DNA of 41,189 bases from Clostridium punense. Lineage in GTDB: Bacteria > Bacillota > Clostridia > Clostridiales > Clostridiaceae. The position numbers and the translations under genes are program-made. This document shows positions 1 through 10,768 of the stretch, piece after piece; the first letter of the stretch is position 1; each line of letters begins with the position of its first letter. The notes below the pieces were generated by a model. The model was not told the origin of the DNA. It worked only from the letters and a program-made list of their open reading frames with translations, and did not search any database. The stretch lies in assembly GCF_017874425.1 (NCBI RefSeq), contig NZ_JAGGLL010000032.1, positions 1-41,189 of the forward strand, given 5' to 3'.

Positions 1-34
1 CGTTCGTCCTGAGCCAGGATCAAACTCTCAATTT
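1..34 (-). rRNA. rrs: 16S rRNA, 5' end only
   Basis: Read on the minus strand this ends in the universal 16S start, GAGAGTTTGATCCTGGCTCA, followed by GGACGAACG. The mature 5' end is placed near base 34 by analogy with E. coli (AAATTGA-GAGTTTGATC). Only about the first 34 bases of the gene are in the window; the rest of the operon continues past the left edge. It lies downstream of gyrA in the same direction, so it is transcribed with the replication fork. Confidence 0.95.
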
Positions 35-198
35 AAAATTGATGTTCGAGCTATGCTCTATTTATCGCTGACTTGTTAAAGTCATTTTGTGAACTATTAG
101 TTCACTAGAATTAACTGGTTTTACCTTTTTCTCTGTTTAATTTTCAAAGACCAATTTAGTGCTACATTGTAGCAGCGCCATCAACTGGCGACTTGTAT
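35..198 (-). promoter_or_regulatory. 16S rRNA leader with boxA-like antitermination signal
   Basis: The minus strand carries TCTTTGAAAATTAAACAG at about 132-150, which closely resembles the Bacillus rRNA boxA leader (TCTTTGAAAAC). Three short hairpins sit around it: CGCCA-TCAAC-TGGCG at 176-190, GCTACA-T-TGTAGC at about 161-173, and GTGAACTA-T-TAGTTCAC at about 89-105. They may act in Nus-factor antitermination or 16S 5' processing; that role is inferred from position only. Confidence 0.6.
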
Positions 199-227
199 AT
201 CTTATCACTTTCAAAACTTATTGTCAA
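199..227 (-). promoter_or_regulatory. Sigma-A promoter of the rRNA operon
   Basis: On the minus strand TTGACA (222-227) is followed, after exactly 17 bases, by TAAGAT (199-204). An A/T-rich tract lies upstream at about 229-265, as expected for an UP element. Spacing and the perfect -35 hexamer fit a strong rRNA promoter, with a start near base 192. Confidence 0.8.
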
Positions 228-239
228 CACTTTTTTATT

Positions 240-480
240 TTAAAATTTTTATTTCAATTTCAAAACTCTGTTGAAGTTTTCTTAGTGTTTGTGTCCGTTC
301 TTAAGGACAAGAAATATCTTACCATAATCTATTGATGTGATAATCACACAATCCTTACTGTGGCTAAAATAACCCTATAATATCTATAAATTCCTTTAAA
401 TATCTCTATTTTTTAATTATTGATACACTAGGAAGTGTTTAGCTTAATTATTATATATTGTATATCTTAAAACCCCTAAT
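240..480. other. Gene-free stretch between gyrA terminator and rRNA promoter
   Basis: About 240 bases, AT-rich, with no open frame of useful length on either strand. A second, upstream rRNA promoter could be here, but no TTGACA/TATAAT pair with good spacing was seen, so none is called. Confidence 0.6.
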
Positions 481-485
481 AATAT

Positions 486-527
486 AAAAAAGACTAAGCT
501 AGATTGTTATCTAACTTAGTCTTTTTT
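486..527 (-). terminator. Rho-independent terminator of gyrA
   Basis: AAGACTAAG-C-TAGA, a 6-base loop, then TCTA-A-CTTAGTCTT, with A-runs on one side and a T-run on the other, so it can work in both directions. It lies about 35 bases beyond the gyrA stop and separates the gyrase genes from the rRNA operon. Confidence 0.9.
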
Positions 528-561
528 CACTGTGAAATCTACTAAATAAAGTTATTAAGGA

Positions 562-3147
562 CTATATTTCATCCTCTAACTCTTTTACTTCTTCTAATTC
601 TTCTTCTAAATCCTCTTCCATAACATCATCATCTTCAAAATCCTCGTCATTATCTAACTCTAATGCTACATCTGATCCATCATTTATTATATTTTTAGAT
701 TCTTCTAGTTCTATCTCTTCATCTTTTGCATCAACATAGTTAATCTTGGCTATAGCAACTATATTTACGTCTTCACCAGTCTTCATTAGGGTAACTCCCA
801 TAGCATTTCTGCTAGTTGTAGAAATATCACTTACATTAATTCTAATGATTATACCATCACTATTAATAAGCATCATTTCATCTAAATCCCTAACTACTCT
901 AGCACCAACTAATCTACCAGTTTTTTCTGTAACTCTATAGGTTTTAAGGCCTTTTCCACCTCTTCTTTGAAGCGTGTACTCTGAAATATCTGTTCTCTTT
1001 CCAAAGCCTTTTTCACTGATTACTAATAATTCTTCATTAGGTTTTGCAATAATCATAGAAACTGCAATATCATCTTCCCTTAAGGTAATAGCCTTAACAC
1101 CTGTTGCAGTTCTACCCATTTCTCTAACATCTTTCTCACTAAAGCGTATAGAATAACCACACTTAGTTACAAATACTATTTCACTATTTCCAGTGGTAAT
1201 TCTAACCCCTATAAGCTCATCATTTTCTCTAAGATTTATAGCATTTAGTCCATTCTTTCTTATATGCTCATACTTATCAAGAGAAGTCTTCTTAACGATT
1301 CCTTCTTTAGTACCCATTACAAGATAATTATCCTTATCAAAGGTTCTTAAAGATATTACAGCTTGGATTGACTCACCAGCTTCTAACGGAAGTATGTTTA
1401 CTATATTAGTCCCCTTGGAAGTTCTGCTTCCCTCAGGAATTTCGTAAGCCTTAAGCTTATAAGCTTTTCCTCTGTTTGTGAAGAATAGTATGCTATTTAA
1501 AGTAGGAGTAATCAATACATGCTCTACAAAGTCATTTTCCTTTGCATTTACGCCCTGTATTCCTCTGCCCCCTCTTTTCTGAGCATTATAAGTATCCACT
1601 GGCAATCTTTTTATATAACCAGTATGAGTTAAGGTGATAACAACATCTTCTTCGTCAATTAAATCCTCTTCATCCATGCTATAAGGATTTTTCTCTATAA
1701 CAGTTCTTCTCTCATCACCATATTTATTTTTAATTTCAGTTAACTCGTCTTTAATTATACCTAATAAGATTTCTTCATTTTCAAGAATAGATCTTAAGTA
1801 TTTAATAGTTTCTAAGACTTCTTTATACTCTTCTTCTATTTTTTCTCTTTCAAGACCTGTTAATCTTTGAAGTCTTAAATCAAGTATTGCCTGAGCTTGC
1901 TTATCTGTAAGCCCAAATCTAGCCATTAAGCCTTCCTTAGCTTCACTACCATTTTTAGAACTTCTAATTAAATTTATAACTTCATCTATGTGGTCTAAAG
2001 CAATTTTAAGACCTTCAAGTATATGAGCTCTAGCTTCTGCCTTATCTAGTTCAAAGATTGTTCTTCTTCTGATAACGTCCCTTTGATGATTTAGATAATA
2101 TACGAGCATTTGTTTCAAGTTAAGTACTTGTGGCTCATTATCAACTAAAGCAAGCATTATAATGCCAAAGCTATCTTGCATTTTTGTATGCTTATAAAGC
2201 CTATTTAATACTACATTGGCATTAGCATCTCTCTTAAGTTCTATAACTATTCTCATACCATCTCTATCTGATTCATCTCTAAGGTCTGAGATACCATCAA
2301 GCTTCTTATCTTTAACAAGCTCTGCAATATGTTCAATTAAGTTAGCCTTATTAACTTGATAAGGTATTTCTGAAACTATAATCCAGTTTCTTCCCTTATG
2401 TTCCTCAATTACAGCTCTAGCTCTTACAAGAACCTTTCCCCTACCAGTTTCATATGCACTTCTAATTCCACTCTTACCTAGAATTATTCCAGCTGTAGGA
2501 AAGTCTGGGCCTTTTATTTTTGTCATCAACTCTTCAACTGTAGCTTCACTATTATCAATAAGCATTATTACAGCGTCAATAACCTCATTTAAGTTATGTG
2601 GTGGTATGTTTGTAGCCATTCCAACTGCTATACCTGATGAACCATTAACTAAAAGATTAGGAAATCTAGATGGCAATACTAATGGTTCTCTTTCCTCACC
2701 ATCAAAGTTTGGTCCAAAGTCTACAGTTTCCTTATTGATATCTCGAAGCATTTGAGCTGTAATTTTACTCATTTTAGCTTCTGTATATCTCATTGCAGCA
2801 GCAGAGTCTCCATCTACAGAACCAAAGTTACCGTGTCCATCTACTAATGTGTATCTAATTGAAAAATCCTGTGCCATTCTAACTAGTGCATCATAGACAG
2901 AGCTATCACCATGTGGGTGATACTTACCTAAAACGTCTCCTACAATTCTGGCACATTTTCTATATCCCTTTTCTGGTGTTATTCCAAGTTCATGCATTGA
3001 ATATAATATTCTTCTATGAACAGGCTTTAAACCATCTCTAACATCTGGTAGAGCACGGCCTACTATAACACTCATGGCATAATCTATATAAGATTTTTTC
3101 ATTTCATGTCTTATATCAACGGGTAATACCCTATGTTCATTATTCAT
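562..3147 (-). CDS. gyrA: DNA gyrase subunit A
   Basis: The breakage-reunion subunit of gyrase, which with GyrB introduces negative supercoils using ATP. It has 861 residues, normal for the family. The winged-helix/tower region comes first, with catalytic tyrosine Y121 in RYTEAKM. The quinolone-determining segment reads [15 protein letters not shown] with S82 and D86, the residues of susceptible alleles. The C-terminal beta-pinwheel begins with the GyrA box QKRGGRG, which separates gyrase from topoisomerase IV ParC. The last ~40 residues are very acidic (D/E-rich), as in several GyrA tails. ATG with a GAGGG site upstream; 30 bases after gyrB, so last gene of recF-remB-gyrB-gyrA, ended by the terminator at 486-527. 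Confidence 0.98.
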   Translation of the reverse strand: MNNEHRVLPVDIRHEMKKSYIDYAMSVIVGRALPDVRDGLKPVHRRILYSMHELGITPEKGYRKCARIVGDVLGKYHPHGDSSVYDALVRMAQDFSIRYTLVDGHGNFGSVDGDSAAAMRYTEAKMSKITAQMLRDINKETVDFGPNFDGEEREPLVLPSRFPNLLVNGSSGIAVGMATNIPPHNLNEVIDAVIMLIDNSEATVEELMTKIKGPDFPTAGIILGKSGIRSAYETGRGKVLVRARAVIEEHKGRNWIIVSEIPYQVNKANLIEHIAELVKDKKLDGISDLRDESDRDGMRIVIELKRDANANVVLNRLYKHTKMQDSFGIIMLALVDNEPQVLNLKQMLVYYLNHQRDVIRRRTIFELDKAEARAHILEGLKIALDHIDEVINLIRSSKNGSEAKEGLMARFGLTDKQAQAILDLRLQRLTGLEREKIEEEYKEVLETIKYLRSILENEEILLGIIKDELTEIKNKYGDERRTVIEKNPYSMDEEDLIDEEDVVITLTHTGYIKRLPVDTYNAQKRGGRGIQGVNAKENDFVEHVLITPTLNSILFFTNRGKAYKLKAYEIPEGSRTSKGTNIVNILPLEAGESIQAVISLRTFDKDNYLVMGTKEGIVKKTSLDKYEHIRKNGLNAINLRENDELIGVRITTGNSEIVFVTKCGYSIRFSEKDVREMGRTATGVKAITLREDDIAVSMIIAKPNEELLVISEKGFGKRTDISEYTLQRRGGKGLKTYRVTEKTGRLVGARVVRDLDEMMLINSDGIIIRINVSDISTTSRNAMGVTLMKTGEDVNIVAIAKINYVDAKDEEIELEESKNIINDGSDVALELDNDEDFEDDDVMEEDLEEELEEVKELEDEI

Positions 3148-3177
3148 GTACTACACCCTCACTTTATTTCCTAAAGG

Positions 3178-5100
<1,923 letters not shown>

Positions 5101-5105
5101 TTAAA

Positions 5106-5369
5106 CTAAAGCTCACAATATACAATATCTGTTCTTTTGCTTAAAGTAGCTGAAGAGATTGGAGAAAGATATATTTTACTCTTTTTATCAACCTCTGCTA
5201 TTACGAAGGATTTAGGTTTGTCCTTTGTAATTCTCTCCACAAACCCATCTTCTTCTGCCATTCTTAAAAATTGACTTGTATCTGGACTATACATAGTGGC
5301 TTCAATATCGAAAATTCCAATAACATCTTTAATTGGCACCACTACATTTTCACCTAAATGCAGAAACAT
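5106..5369 (-). CDS. remB: RemB/YaaB-like DUF370 protein
   Basis: A protein of 87 residues matching YaaB (RemB), the DUF370/RemA-related protein found between recF and gyrB in many Firmicutes. Features seen: start MFLHLGENVVVP, then IFDIEATM and a C-terminal half ending KRTDIVYCEL. B. subtilis RemA and RemB act in extracellular-matrix gene control, and RemA is a DNA-binding oligomer; a regulatory role here is inferred from family only. AAGGAGGG lies 5 bases before the ATG. It begins 17 bases after recF and runs into gyrB, so it is co-transcribed. Confidence 0.85.
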   Translation of the reverse strand: MFLHLGENVVVPIKDVIGIFDIEATMYSPDTSQFLRMAEEDGFVERITKDKPKSFVIAEVDKKSKIYLSPISSATLSKRTDIVYCEL

Positions 5370-5386
5370 TGTGACCCTCCTTAATT

Positions 5387-6478
5387 TTATCCTTCTTCTA
5401 TATGACCATTTTTAACCTTAAATATCTTGAATACTTCACTTTTTAAACTGCTTTTTATATCATTCATACCTGTACAGGTAATCAAAGTTTGAACATTTTT
5501 TATTGAACTTAATATATATTCTTGCCTTTTTGTATCAAGTTCAGACAACACATCATCTAAAAGAAGAAGAGGAAATTCACCAGTAAGCTCTTTAATAATA
5601 TAAAGAGATGCAAACTTAATTGAAAGCACTGATGTTCTTTGCTGCCCCTGAGAACCATAGACTTTTACATCCATGTTATTTATTAAGATAGTTAAATCAT
5701 CTCTATGGGGACCAACAGAAGTTACTCTTCTTTCCATATCTCTTTTTCTATTATTAATTAATGAGTTATAAATTTCACCCTTAATGTCCTCTGTTAACTT
5801 TAATGATGTATTATATTTAAACTCTATAACCTCTTTATTTTGAGTAATCTCCTTGTGTATCCTACTTCCATGTTCATTTAGTTTTGTTATATACTTTAAT
5901 CTTTCTTTTACTATATAACTTCCTAAATCTGAAAGTTGAATATCATATATGTCCAACATATCTGGATTACTGTTATATCTTTTAAGCACAGTATTTCGTT
6001 CATTAAGCACCTTTTTGTACATGGATAAGCTATAGTAGTACCTAGTGTTTAACTTACATAGTTCTATATCTATAAATCTTCTTCTGTAAGACGGTGAATC
6101 TTTTACTATATTTAAGTCCTCAGGAGAAAACATAACCACATTCAATACTCCAACTAGTTCCTGAAGCTTGGTTATCTTTATAGAATTTATATTTATTCCT
6201 TTTTTTCCTTCTTTAAAAATTTTAATTTGGATTTTTTTATCTAACCTGTCTTTGGATATATATGTGCTAATATATGCTTCGTCCTCATTCCAGTTTATTA
6301 GCTCTTTATCCTTGTTAGTCCTGTGGGATTTTCCGATACTTGTATAATAAAGTGCTTCTAAGATATTTGTTTTACCTTGTGCATTATCTCCTACAAAAAC
6401 ATTTGTTCCATTGCAAAATTCAAGATTTAATTCCTTATAGTTTCTAAAATTCATCAAATTTAAATATTTAATATACAT
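5387..6478 (-). CDS. recF: DNA replication and repair protein RecF
   Basis: An SMC-like ABC ATPase that with RecO and RecR loads RecA at ssDNA gaps. In 363 residues it shows Walker A GDNAQGKTN near the N-terminus, the ABC signature region GSQGQQRT, and Walker B LLLLDDVLSELD. The start MYIKYLNLMNFRNY matches the family, so this ATG is kept although only AGGTG precedes it. It is the first gene of recF-remB-gyrB-gyrA: a terminator (6647-6670) separates it from yaaA and a possible promoter lies directly in front. Confidence 0.97.
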   Translation of the reverse strand: MYIKYLNLMNFRNYKELNLEFCNGTNVFVGDNAQGKTNILEALYYTSIGKSHRTNKDKELINWNEDEAYISTYISKDRLDKKIQIKIFKEGKKGININSIKITKLQELVGVLNVVMFSPEDLNIVKDSPSYRRRFIDIELCKLNTRYYYSLSMYKKVLNERNTVLKRYNSNPDMLDIYDIQLSDLGSYIVKERLKYITKLNEHGSRIHKEITQNKEVIEFKYNTSLKLTEDIKGEIYNSLINNRKRDMERRVTSVGPHRDDLTILINNMDVKVYGSQGQQRTSVLSIKFASLYIIKELTGEFPLLLLDDVLSELDTKRQEYILSSIKNVQTLITCTGMNDIKSSLKSEVFKIFKVKNGHIEEG

Positions 6479-6492
6479 AAAACACCTATTAA

Positions 6493-6501
6493 ATTATATC
6501 A
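6493..6501 (-). promoter_or_regulatory. Possible extended -10 promoter for recF
   Basis: The minus strand reads TGATATAAT, an exact TGnTATAAT extended -10. No convincing -35 is present. The predicted start, near 6486, would leave only about 8 bases before the recF ATG and would overlap the weak AGGTG site, so the mRNA would be nearly leaderless or this is not the main promoter. Confidence 0.35.
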
Positions 6502-6646
6502 TAATATTTTAGTCAAGTGTAAGTAATTGAGTAAAATAACTGTAATTACCTATACCTATTATTTTACTACATTGAATAAAAGTTTCAAATGTTTATATTA
6601 TATTCAAATAAACCCTAAAAAACTCTAAAATATTTATAAATTTAAA

Positions 6647-6670
6647 AGAGGCTGTACCTGCCCAGCCTCT
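6647..6670 (-). terminator. Terminator after yaaA
   Basis: AGAGGCTG and CAGCCTCT form an 8-bp stem with an 8-base loop, 8 bases past the yaaA stop on the minus strand, followed by TTTT and A/T. It ends the dnaA-dnaN-yaaA transcription unit ahead of recF. Confidence 0.75.
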
Positions 6671-6678
6671 ATAATAAT

Positions 6679-6885
6679 TTATTTAACTTTGTATATTTCA
6701 CCTTGAAACTCTACTTGGTCACCTTTATACAATTTTTTTCCTCTTTGAGTCTCTACTTCACCATTGACCTTGATTTCACCACTTTGTATAAAAAACTTAG
6801 CTTCTGAACCTAAAGTAACGGCCCCAGTAAACTTTAAAAAAGAATCTAATTTTATAAACTCAGTAGTTATTTCAACTTCTACCAT
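6679..6885 (-). CDS. yaaA: S4-domain RNA-binding protein YaaA
   Basis: A small 68-residue S4-domain protein, the YaaA/YbcJ type found between dnaN and recF in Firmicutes. S4 signatures are LDSFLKFTGAV, then IQSGEIKVNGEVETQRGKKL and a final GDQVEF segment. The S4 fold binds structured RNA; a role in ribosome biogenesis is family inference. AGGAGTG before the ATG overlaps the end of dnaN, only 10 bases upstream, so the two are translated from one mRNA. Confidence 0.9.
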   Translation of the reverse strand: MVEVEITTEFIKLDSFLKFTGAVTLGSEAKFFIQSGEIKVNGEVETQRGKKLYKGDQVEFQGEIYKVK

Positions 6886-6895
6886 TTTATCACTC

Positions 6896-8002
6896 CTAGT
6901 TATTATTTAAAAGTCTTACTGGCAATAATAAGTAAGTACAGTTATCTTCATTTTTATTTCTAACAACACAAGGCGTTACTGGAGAGGTAAGTTCCATTAT
7001 AATTTCGTCCTCTTCCATGATTTTAAACACATCAATAAGGTATTTAGAGTTAAATGCAATTTTCAAACCTTCACCTTGCAGATTAATATTTACTTCTTCT
7101 CTTGCTTTTCCCAATTGAGAATTAGAAGTAACAATCATAACATCTTCTTCAATATCTAATTTTACCAGGTTAGTATTTCCATCCTTAGCCATTAAAGATG
7201 CTCTTTCAATACAACTTAGCATATCATCTCTTCTTACAGACAGTTTTAGTTTGTATTCTTGAGGAATAATTGAGCTATATTTAATAAATTCTCCTTCTAA
7301 AAGTCTAGAAATAACCTTTGTATTCCCAAAATTAAATAAAATTTGGTTGTTAGTGAAGGTAATTTGAACCTCGTCATCACTATCATTAAGTATTTTTGAG
7401 ATTTCATTTAAAGTTTTTCCAGGAATTACAGCTTCTTTGTCATAACTGCAATCTGTATTTTCACTTCTAAAGGCCACTCTATATCCATCTAGTGCTACTA
7501 AATTTAGTTTTTTATTCTTTATTTCAAACAAAACACCAGTAAGTATTGGTCTTGTATCATCCTGAGAAATAGCAAATATTGTGGATTTTATCATATTTTT
7601 TAAACTTCTTTGTGATATTGATAGCACTACATCTTCATCAACTATAGGTAGATTTGGGTATTCTTCCCCACTCATATGTATAAGTTGAACAATGGATTTT
7701 TGACAAATAATCTCTATATTATTATTTGCTATCTTAGTAATTTCAATCTGATCATTAGGTAACTTTCTGACAATCTCACCGAAAAGCCTAGAATCTAGGA
7801 CAATTTCTCCCTCTTCTATGATGTTTGCTTCAATTTTAGTTTCAATGCTTACATCTATATCTGAGCCTATAAGAGTTAATGTACTATCTTTTGCTGATAT
7901 ATATATTCCTTGAAGTATAGGCATTGTAGATTTTCCTGTAATTGCTTTTTGAACTGTAGATATGGCATCTTGTAGTAAACTTTTTTCAGTAATAAATTTC
8001 AT
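6896..8002 (-). CDS. dnaN: DNA polymerase III beta subunit (sliding clamp)
   Basis: The ring-shaped clamp that tethers the replicative polymerase. The 368-residue protein has the usual three repeated clamp domains, with motifs such as PILQGI, EEYPNLP, TRPILTGVLFE and the C-terminal LLPVRL that forms part of the partner-binding pocket. The frame is open for 66 codons further upstream, but AAAGGAGG lies 8 bases before the ATG at 8000-8002 and the family begins MKFxxEKxxL, so the longer version is wrong. It would also run through the unwinding part of oriC. dnaA lies 270 bases upstream in the same direction. Confidence 0.97.
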   Translation of the reverse strand: MKFITEKSLLQDAISTVQKAITGKSTMPILQGIYISAKDSTLTLIGSDIDVSIETKIEANIIEEGEIVLDSRLFGEIVRKLPNDQIEITKIANNNIEIICQKSIVQLIHMSGEEYPNLPIVDEDVVLSISQRSLKNMIKSTIFAISQDDTRPILTGVLFEIKNKKLNLVALDGYRVAFRSENTDCSYDKEAVIPGKTLNEISKILNDSDDEVQITFTNNQILFNFGNTKVISRLLEGEFIKYSSIIPQEYKLKLSVRRDDMLSCIERASLMAKDGNTNLVKLDIEEDVMIVTSNSQLGKAREEVNINLQGEGLKIAFNSKYLIDVFKIMEEDEIIMELTSPVTPCVVRNKNEDNCTYLLLPVRLLNNN

Positions 8003-8039
8003 AAATAAATCCTCCTTTATACACATGAAAAATACACGG

Positions 8040-8067
8040 TAAGATAGACTAGATAATAATAAAAAAA
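8040..8067. other. AT-rich putative DNA unwinding element
   Basis: An A/T stretch (GATAATAATAAAAAAA and flanks) directly next to the DnaA-trio array on the side facing dnaN. This matches the Bacillus arrangement, where strand opening starts at the trios and spreads into AT-rich DNA. The boundaries are approximate. Confidence 0.55.
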
Positions 8068-8085
8068 TAGTAGTAATAGTAGTAG
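8068..8085 (+). promoter_or_regulatory. DnaA-trio array of oriC
   Basis: Six uninterrupted triplets, TAG TAG TAA TAG TAG TAG, which read 3'-GAT/AAT-5' as in the B. subtilis DnaA-trio. They are followed by a GC-rich spacer (GGGGCTGTGGG) and then a perfect DnaA box at 8098-8106. The order AT-rich DNA, trios, GC spacer, box is the known basal unwinding system through which the DnaA filament engages a single strand. Confidence 0.8.
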
Positions 8086-8097
8086 GGGCTGTGGGTT

Positions 8098-8228
8098 TGT
8101 GGATAAGTGCCTCAACCCCATATAAACTAAGAAAAATTGTATAAAAATAATTGTGGATAAATTCCGAGTTGAAAATTACATTTATCCACAATGTTAACAA
8201 GACAACAATATTAACTTTTTTATCAACA
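8098..8228. promoter_or_regulatory. oriC DnaA boxes between dnaA and dnaN
   Basis: Three perfect TTATCCACA boxes: 8098-8106 and 8152-8160 (both minus) and 8182-8190 (plus). A near match, TTATCAACA, is at 8220-8228. Together with the trio array this is the downstream half of a bipartite origin. The boxes probably also affect dnaN transcription; no clear dnaN -35/-10 pair was seen. Confidence 0.85.
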
Positions 8229-8272
8229 ATGCTAATTTATAAATGTATCAACAACTGTTAATTATAGAGTTT

Positions 8273-9622
8273 TTATTTTTGGCTGATTTTCTTAGTAAGC
8301 TCTGCAACAGTTGATTGTAAGTTATCATCCTTTTTTAAGCTTTGGGATATTTTCTCATAGGCATGAATTACAGTGGTATGATCTCTCCCACCAAATTCTT
8401 CACCAATCTTTGGCAATGAAGTATCTGTAAGTTTTCTAGATAAATACATAGCAATTTGTCTTGGAAATGCTACATTTCTAGTTCTTCTTGAGGACTTAAA
8501 ATCCTCTATCTTGAGTCCATAGTAAGAAGAAACTATATCTTGAATAAGTTCTATAGTAATTTGTTTTGCATTTTTATTTGAAATAATATCTTTAAGTGCC
8601 TCAGAAGCTAGCTCTACACTAATTTCTCTATTTGTTAGTGAAGAATAAGCAACTATTCTTATAAGTGCACCTTCTAATTCTCTAATGTTAGACTTTATGT
8701 GAGTCGCAATATATACCATTACTTCATTTGGTATATTTAGCTTTTCTACATCAGCTTTCTTTTTCAAAATTGCAATTCTTGTTTCAAAGTCTGGAGCTTG
8801 TATATCAGCAATAAGTCCCCATTCAAATCTTGAACGCAGCCTATCCTCTAAAGTAGGAATTTCCTTTGGTGGTCTATCACTAGATAAAATTATTTGTTTG
8901 CTGGCCTCATGTAAGGTATTAAAGGTATGGAAAAATTCTTCTTGTGTACGTTCTTTCCCAGCAATAAATTGAATATCATCTATTAGCAGTACATCCACAT
9001 TTCTATATTTGCTTCTAAATTCCTCATTTTTATCATCTTTTATAGAGTTGATAAGTTCATTAGTAAACTTTTCTGAGGAAACATAAACAACTTTGGATCT
9101 AGGGTTTATGTTTTGAATATAGTGTCCAATAGCATGCATCAAGTGAGTTTTTCCAAGTCCAACGCCTCCATATATAAATAAGGGGTTGTAGGCTTTAGCT
9201 GGAGATTCAGCAACGGCAAGGGATGCAGCATGAGCAAACCTGTTACTATTACCAATGACAAAAGAGTCAAAGGTGTATTTTGGATTTAGCGTAGCAGACA
9301 TCTCATCATTTACTATCAAGGTAGGTTTTGATTCCTCAGACTTTTTATTAGATTCTAATTCAACAGCTTCTTCAGATATAATAAAAAACTCAATATTATA
9401 GGATTTATTAAACACTGCTTGTATAGAATTTTTAATCAAGTCTTTATATCTATTTTCAAGGATATCTTTTGTGAAATTGTTAGGAACACCTAATCTTATA
9501 GTAGTATCACTTATAGACATCGGTTCAATGCTTTTTATCCAAGTATTAAAGCTTACTTCAGTAAGCTCGCCCTTAAGTGTGTTTAAGGTTTTGTCCCATA
9601 TTTCTCTTACTTGGGTGCTCAT
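8273..9622 (-). CDS. dnaA: Chromosomal replication initiator DnaA
   Basis: The AAA+ initiator that binds DnaA boxes and opens oriC. In 449 residues: domain I (about 1-85), a short linker, AAA+ domain with Walker A GGVGLGKT at 152-159 and Walker [10 protein letters not shown] at 211-219, and DNA-binding domain IV with the signature [11 protein letters not shown] at 411-421. GGGAGG lies about 7 bases before the ATG. It is flanked on both sides by DnaA-box clusters, which suggests autoregulation. No insertion or missing motif. Confidence 0.98.
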   Translation of the reverse strand: MSTQVREIWDKTLNTLKGELTEVSFNTWIKSIEPMSISDTTIRLGVPNNFTKDILENRYKDLIKNSIQAVFNKSYNIEFFIISEEAVELESNKKSEESKPTLIVNDEMSATLNPKYTFDSFVIGNSNRFAHAASLAVAESPAKAYNPLFIYGGVGLGKTHLMHAIGHYIQNINPRSKVVYVSSEKFTNELINSIKDDKNEEFRSKYRNVDVLLIDDIQFIAGKERTQEEFFHTFNTLHEASKQIILSSDRPPKEIPTLEDRLRSRFEWGLIADIQAPDFETRIAILKKKADVEKLNIPNEVMVYIATHIKSNIRELEGALIRIVAYSSLTNREISVELASEALKDIISNKNAKQITIELIQDIVSSYYGLKIEDFKSSRRTRNVAFPRQIAMYLSRKLTDTSLPKIGEEFGGRDHTTVIHAYEKISQSLKKDDNLQSTVAELTKKISQK

Positions 9623-9672
9623 TTCATATCCTCCCGTTCTATGAAAAAATTATTTATATAAATGAGAAAAAA

Positions 9673-10057
9673 TTATTCACATAAGACTAACAACAAATAA
9701 ACAATAATACTAACAAATTTATGACACATTTAGAGTTGTTGACAAATGTCCAATAAATTATTCACATGTTTATAATTATATGGATAATTATGATTACAAA
9801 AAGTTATTAACATATGTAATAAGATAATTATTCACATTATTAAACTGTATAAAATCCCGGATATTAGACTATAATATCCTAAGAAAAACAAGTAATATAC
9901 AACAAAGAAACAAGTTATACACATATTTATCAACAGGTTGTGCATAACTTTTAAAAGTATAAGTTATTAACAGTTATGTTTACATGATATCAAAACTTAA
10001 AAAGCTATTCAAGAAGTTATCCACAAAAAAACTAATAACTTATATAATTTATCAACA
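9673..10057. promoter_or_regulatory. oriC DnaA-box cluster upstream of dnaA
   Basis: Boxes matching TTATNCACA: 9673-9681, 9758-9766 and 9828-9836 (TTATTCACA), 9915-9923 (TTATACACA), 9939-9947 (minus, TTATGCACA) and a perfect TTATCCACA at 10017-10025. One-mismatch sites are at 9779-9787 (minus), 9927-9935 and 10049-10057. The boxes at 9915, 9927 and 9939 start exactly 12 bases apart. The stretch 9623-10206 has no gene and is very AT-rich. Confidence 0.8.
9859..9879. repeat. Inverted repeat inside the upstream oriC cluster
   Basis: GGATATTA-GACTA-TAATATCC, a perfect 8-bp inverted repeat with a 5-base centre, between the DnaA boxes at 9828 and 9915. No T-run follows, so it looks more like an operator or cruciform-prone site than a terminator. 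The factor that would bind it is unknown. Confidence 0.5.
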
Positions 10058-10099
10058 AAATTATGTAAAAACTAACATTCTTTTGTCACAATAGGTGTC

Positions 10100-10128
10100 T
10101 TGACATTAATAAACCTTGACTATATAAT
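10100..10128 (+). promoter_or_regulatory. Consensus sigma-A promoter of rpmH
   Basis: TTGACA (10100-10105), exactly 17 bases, then TATAAT (10123-10128): both hexamers and the spacing are perfect. The start falls near 10135, about 70 bases before rpmH. It points away from oriC and opposite to dnaA. Confidence 0.9.
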
Positions 10129-10206
10129 CTAATAGTAAAACGATAAAATAGTAATAACAAATTGCTATAAATAAAATGTAGGAAAAAACAGAAGGGGGTG
10201 GAGCGC

Positions 10207-10341
10207 ATGTTCATGACATACCAACCTAAAAAGAAACAAAGAAAAAAAGAGCACGGATTCAGAAAGAGAATGAGCACTAAGTCTGGAAGAAACGTTCTTA
10301 AAAGAAGAAGACTTAAAGGAAGAAAAAGATTGACAGCATAA
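10207..10341 (+). CDS. rpmH: Ribosomal protein L34
   Basis: A 44-residue, extremely basic large-subunit protein. The sequence opens [20 protein letters not shown] and ends with [12 protein letters not shown], which is diagnostic for L34. GGGGGTGG lies about 6 bases before the first ATG. A second ATG two codons later is possible, but 44 residues is the usual length in clostridia. It is the first gene after oriC in the rpmH-rnpA-yidD-yidC-jag order. Confidence 0.97.
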   Translation: MFMTYQPKKKQRKKEHGFRKRMSTKSGRNVLKRRRLKGRKRLTA

Positions 10342-10365
10342 GGGCCGCAGATGTGGCCTTTTTCT
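10340..10365 (+). terminator. Weak terminator/attenuator between rpmH and rnpA
   Basis: A short GGCC-GCAGATGT-GGCC stem, extendable by flanking A-T pairs with one bulged G, followed by TTTTT. It begins at the rpmH stop codon. A leaky terminator here would let abundant L34 be made with less RnpA; that use is inferred. Confidence 0.5.
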
Positions 10366-10408
10366 GCAATTTAATAAAGTTACTTAGGAAAGTAGGACGC
10401 AACTTAAA

Positions 10409-10768
10409 ATGAAAGAAGAGAGATTGAGAAAAAATCCTGAATTTAGATTAGTTTATAGAAGAGGTAAGTCTTTTTCAAATGCTCTATTAGTACTGTACAT
10501 CTTTAAAAATAACAAGAATATAAATAGAGTAGGAATTTCCGTAAGTAAAAAGGTAGGAAAAAGTGTAATTCGAAGCAGAGTAAAAAGGTTAGTAAGTGAA
10601 AGTTATAGGCTTAATAAACAGGGATTAAAACAAGGGTATGATTTGGTTTTTGTTGCAAGAACTGCTTCTAATAATAAAAGTTATAAAGAAATAGAAAGTT
10701 CAATTAAGGACTTATTTAGGAAATCAGGTCTTAATAATGTTGAAAAAAATATTACTAAAAGTAATTAA
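10409..10768 (+). CDS. rnpA: Ribonuclease P protein component
   Basis: The protein cofactor of RNase P, which trims the 5' leader of pre-tRNAs. It has 119 residues and the family start [17 protein letters not shown], with the RNR motif as [13 protein letters not shown], which contacts the RNA subunit. The Shine-Dalgarno is poor (AGGA 13 bases before the ATG), so expression may rely on translation after rpmH. The 3' end overlaps yidD by 32 bases. Confidence 0.95.
   Translation: MKEERLRKNPEFRLVYRRGKSFSNALLVLYIFKNNKNINRVGISVSKKVGKSVIRSRVKRLVSESYRLNKQGLKQGYDLVFVARTASNNKSYKEIESSIKDLFRKSGLNNVEKNITKSN

Noticed and set aside
8003-8200. 66-codon N-terminal extension of dnaN
   Set aside because: AAAGGAGG precedes the ATG at 8002, the family starts there, and the extension is a translation of the oriC trio and DnaA-box DNA.
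9851-9866. Noc-binding-site-like CCCGG motif near oriC
   Set aside because: Only 9 of 14 positions match ATTTCCCGGGAAAT.
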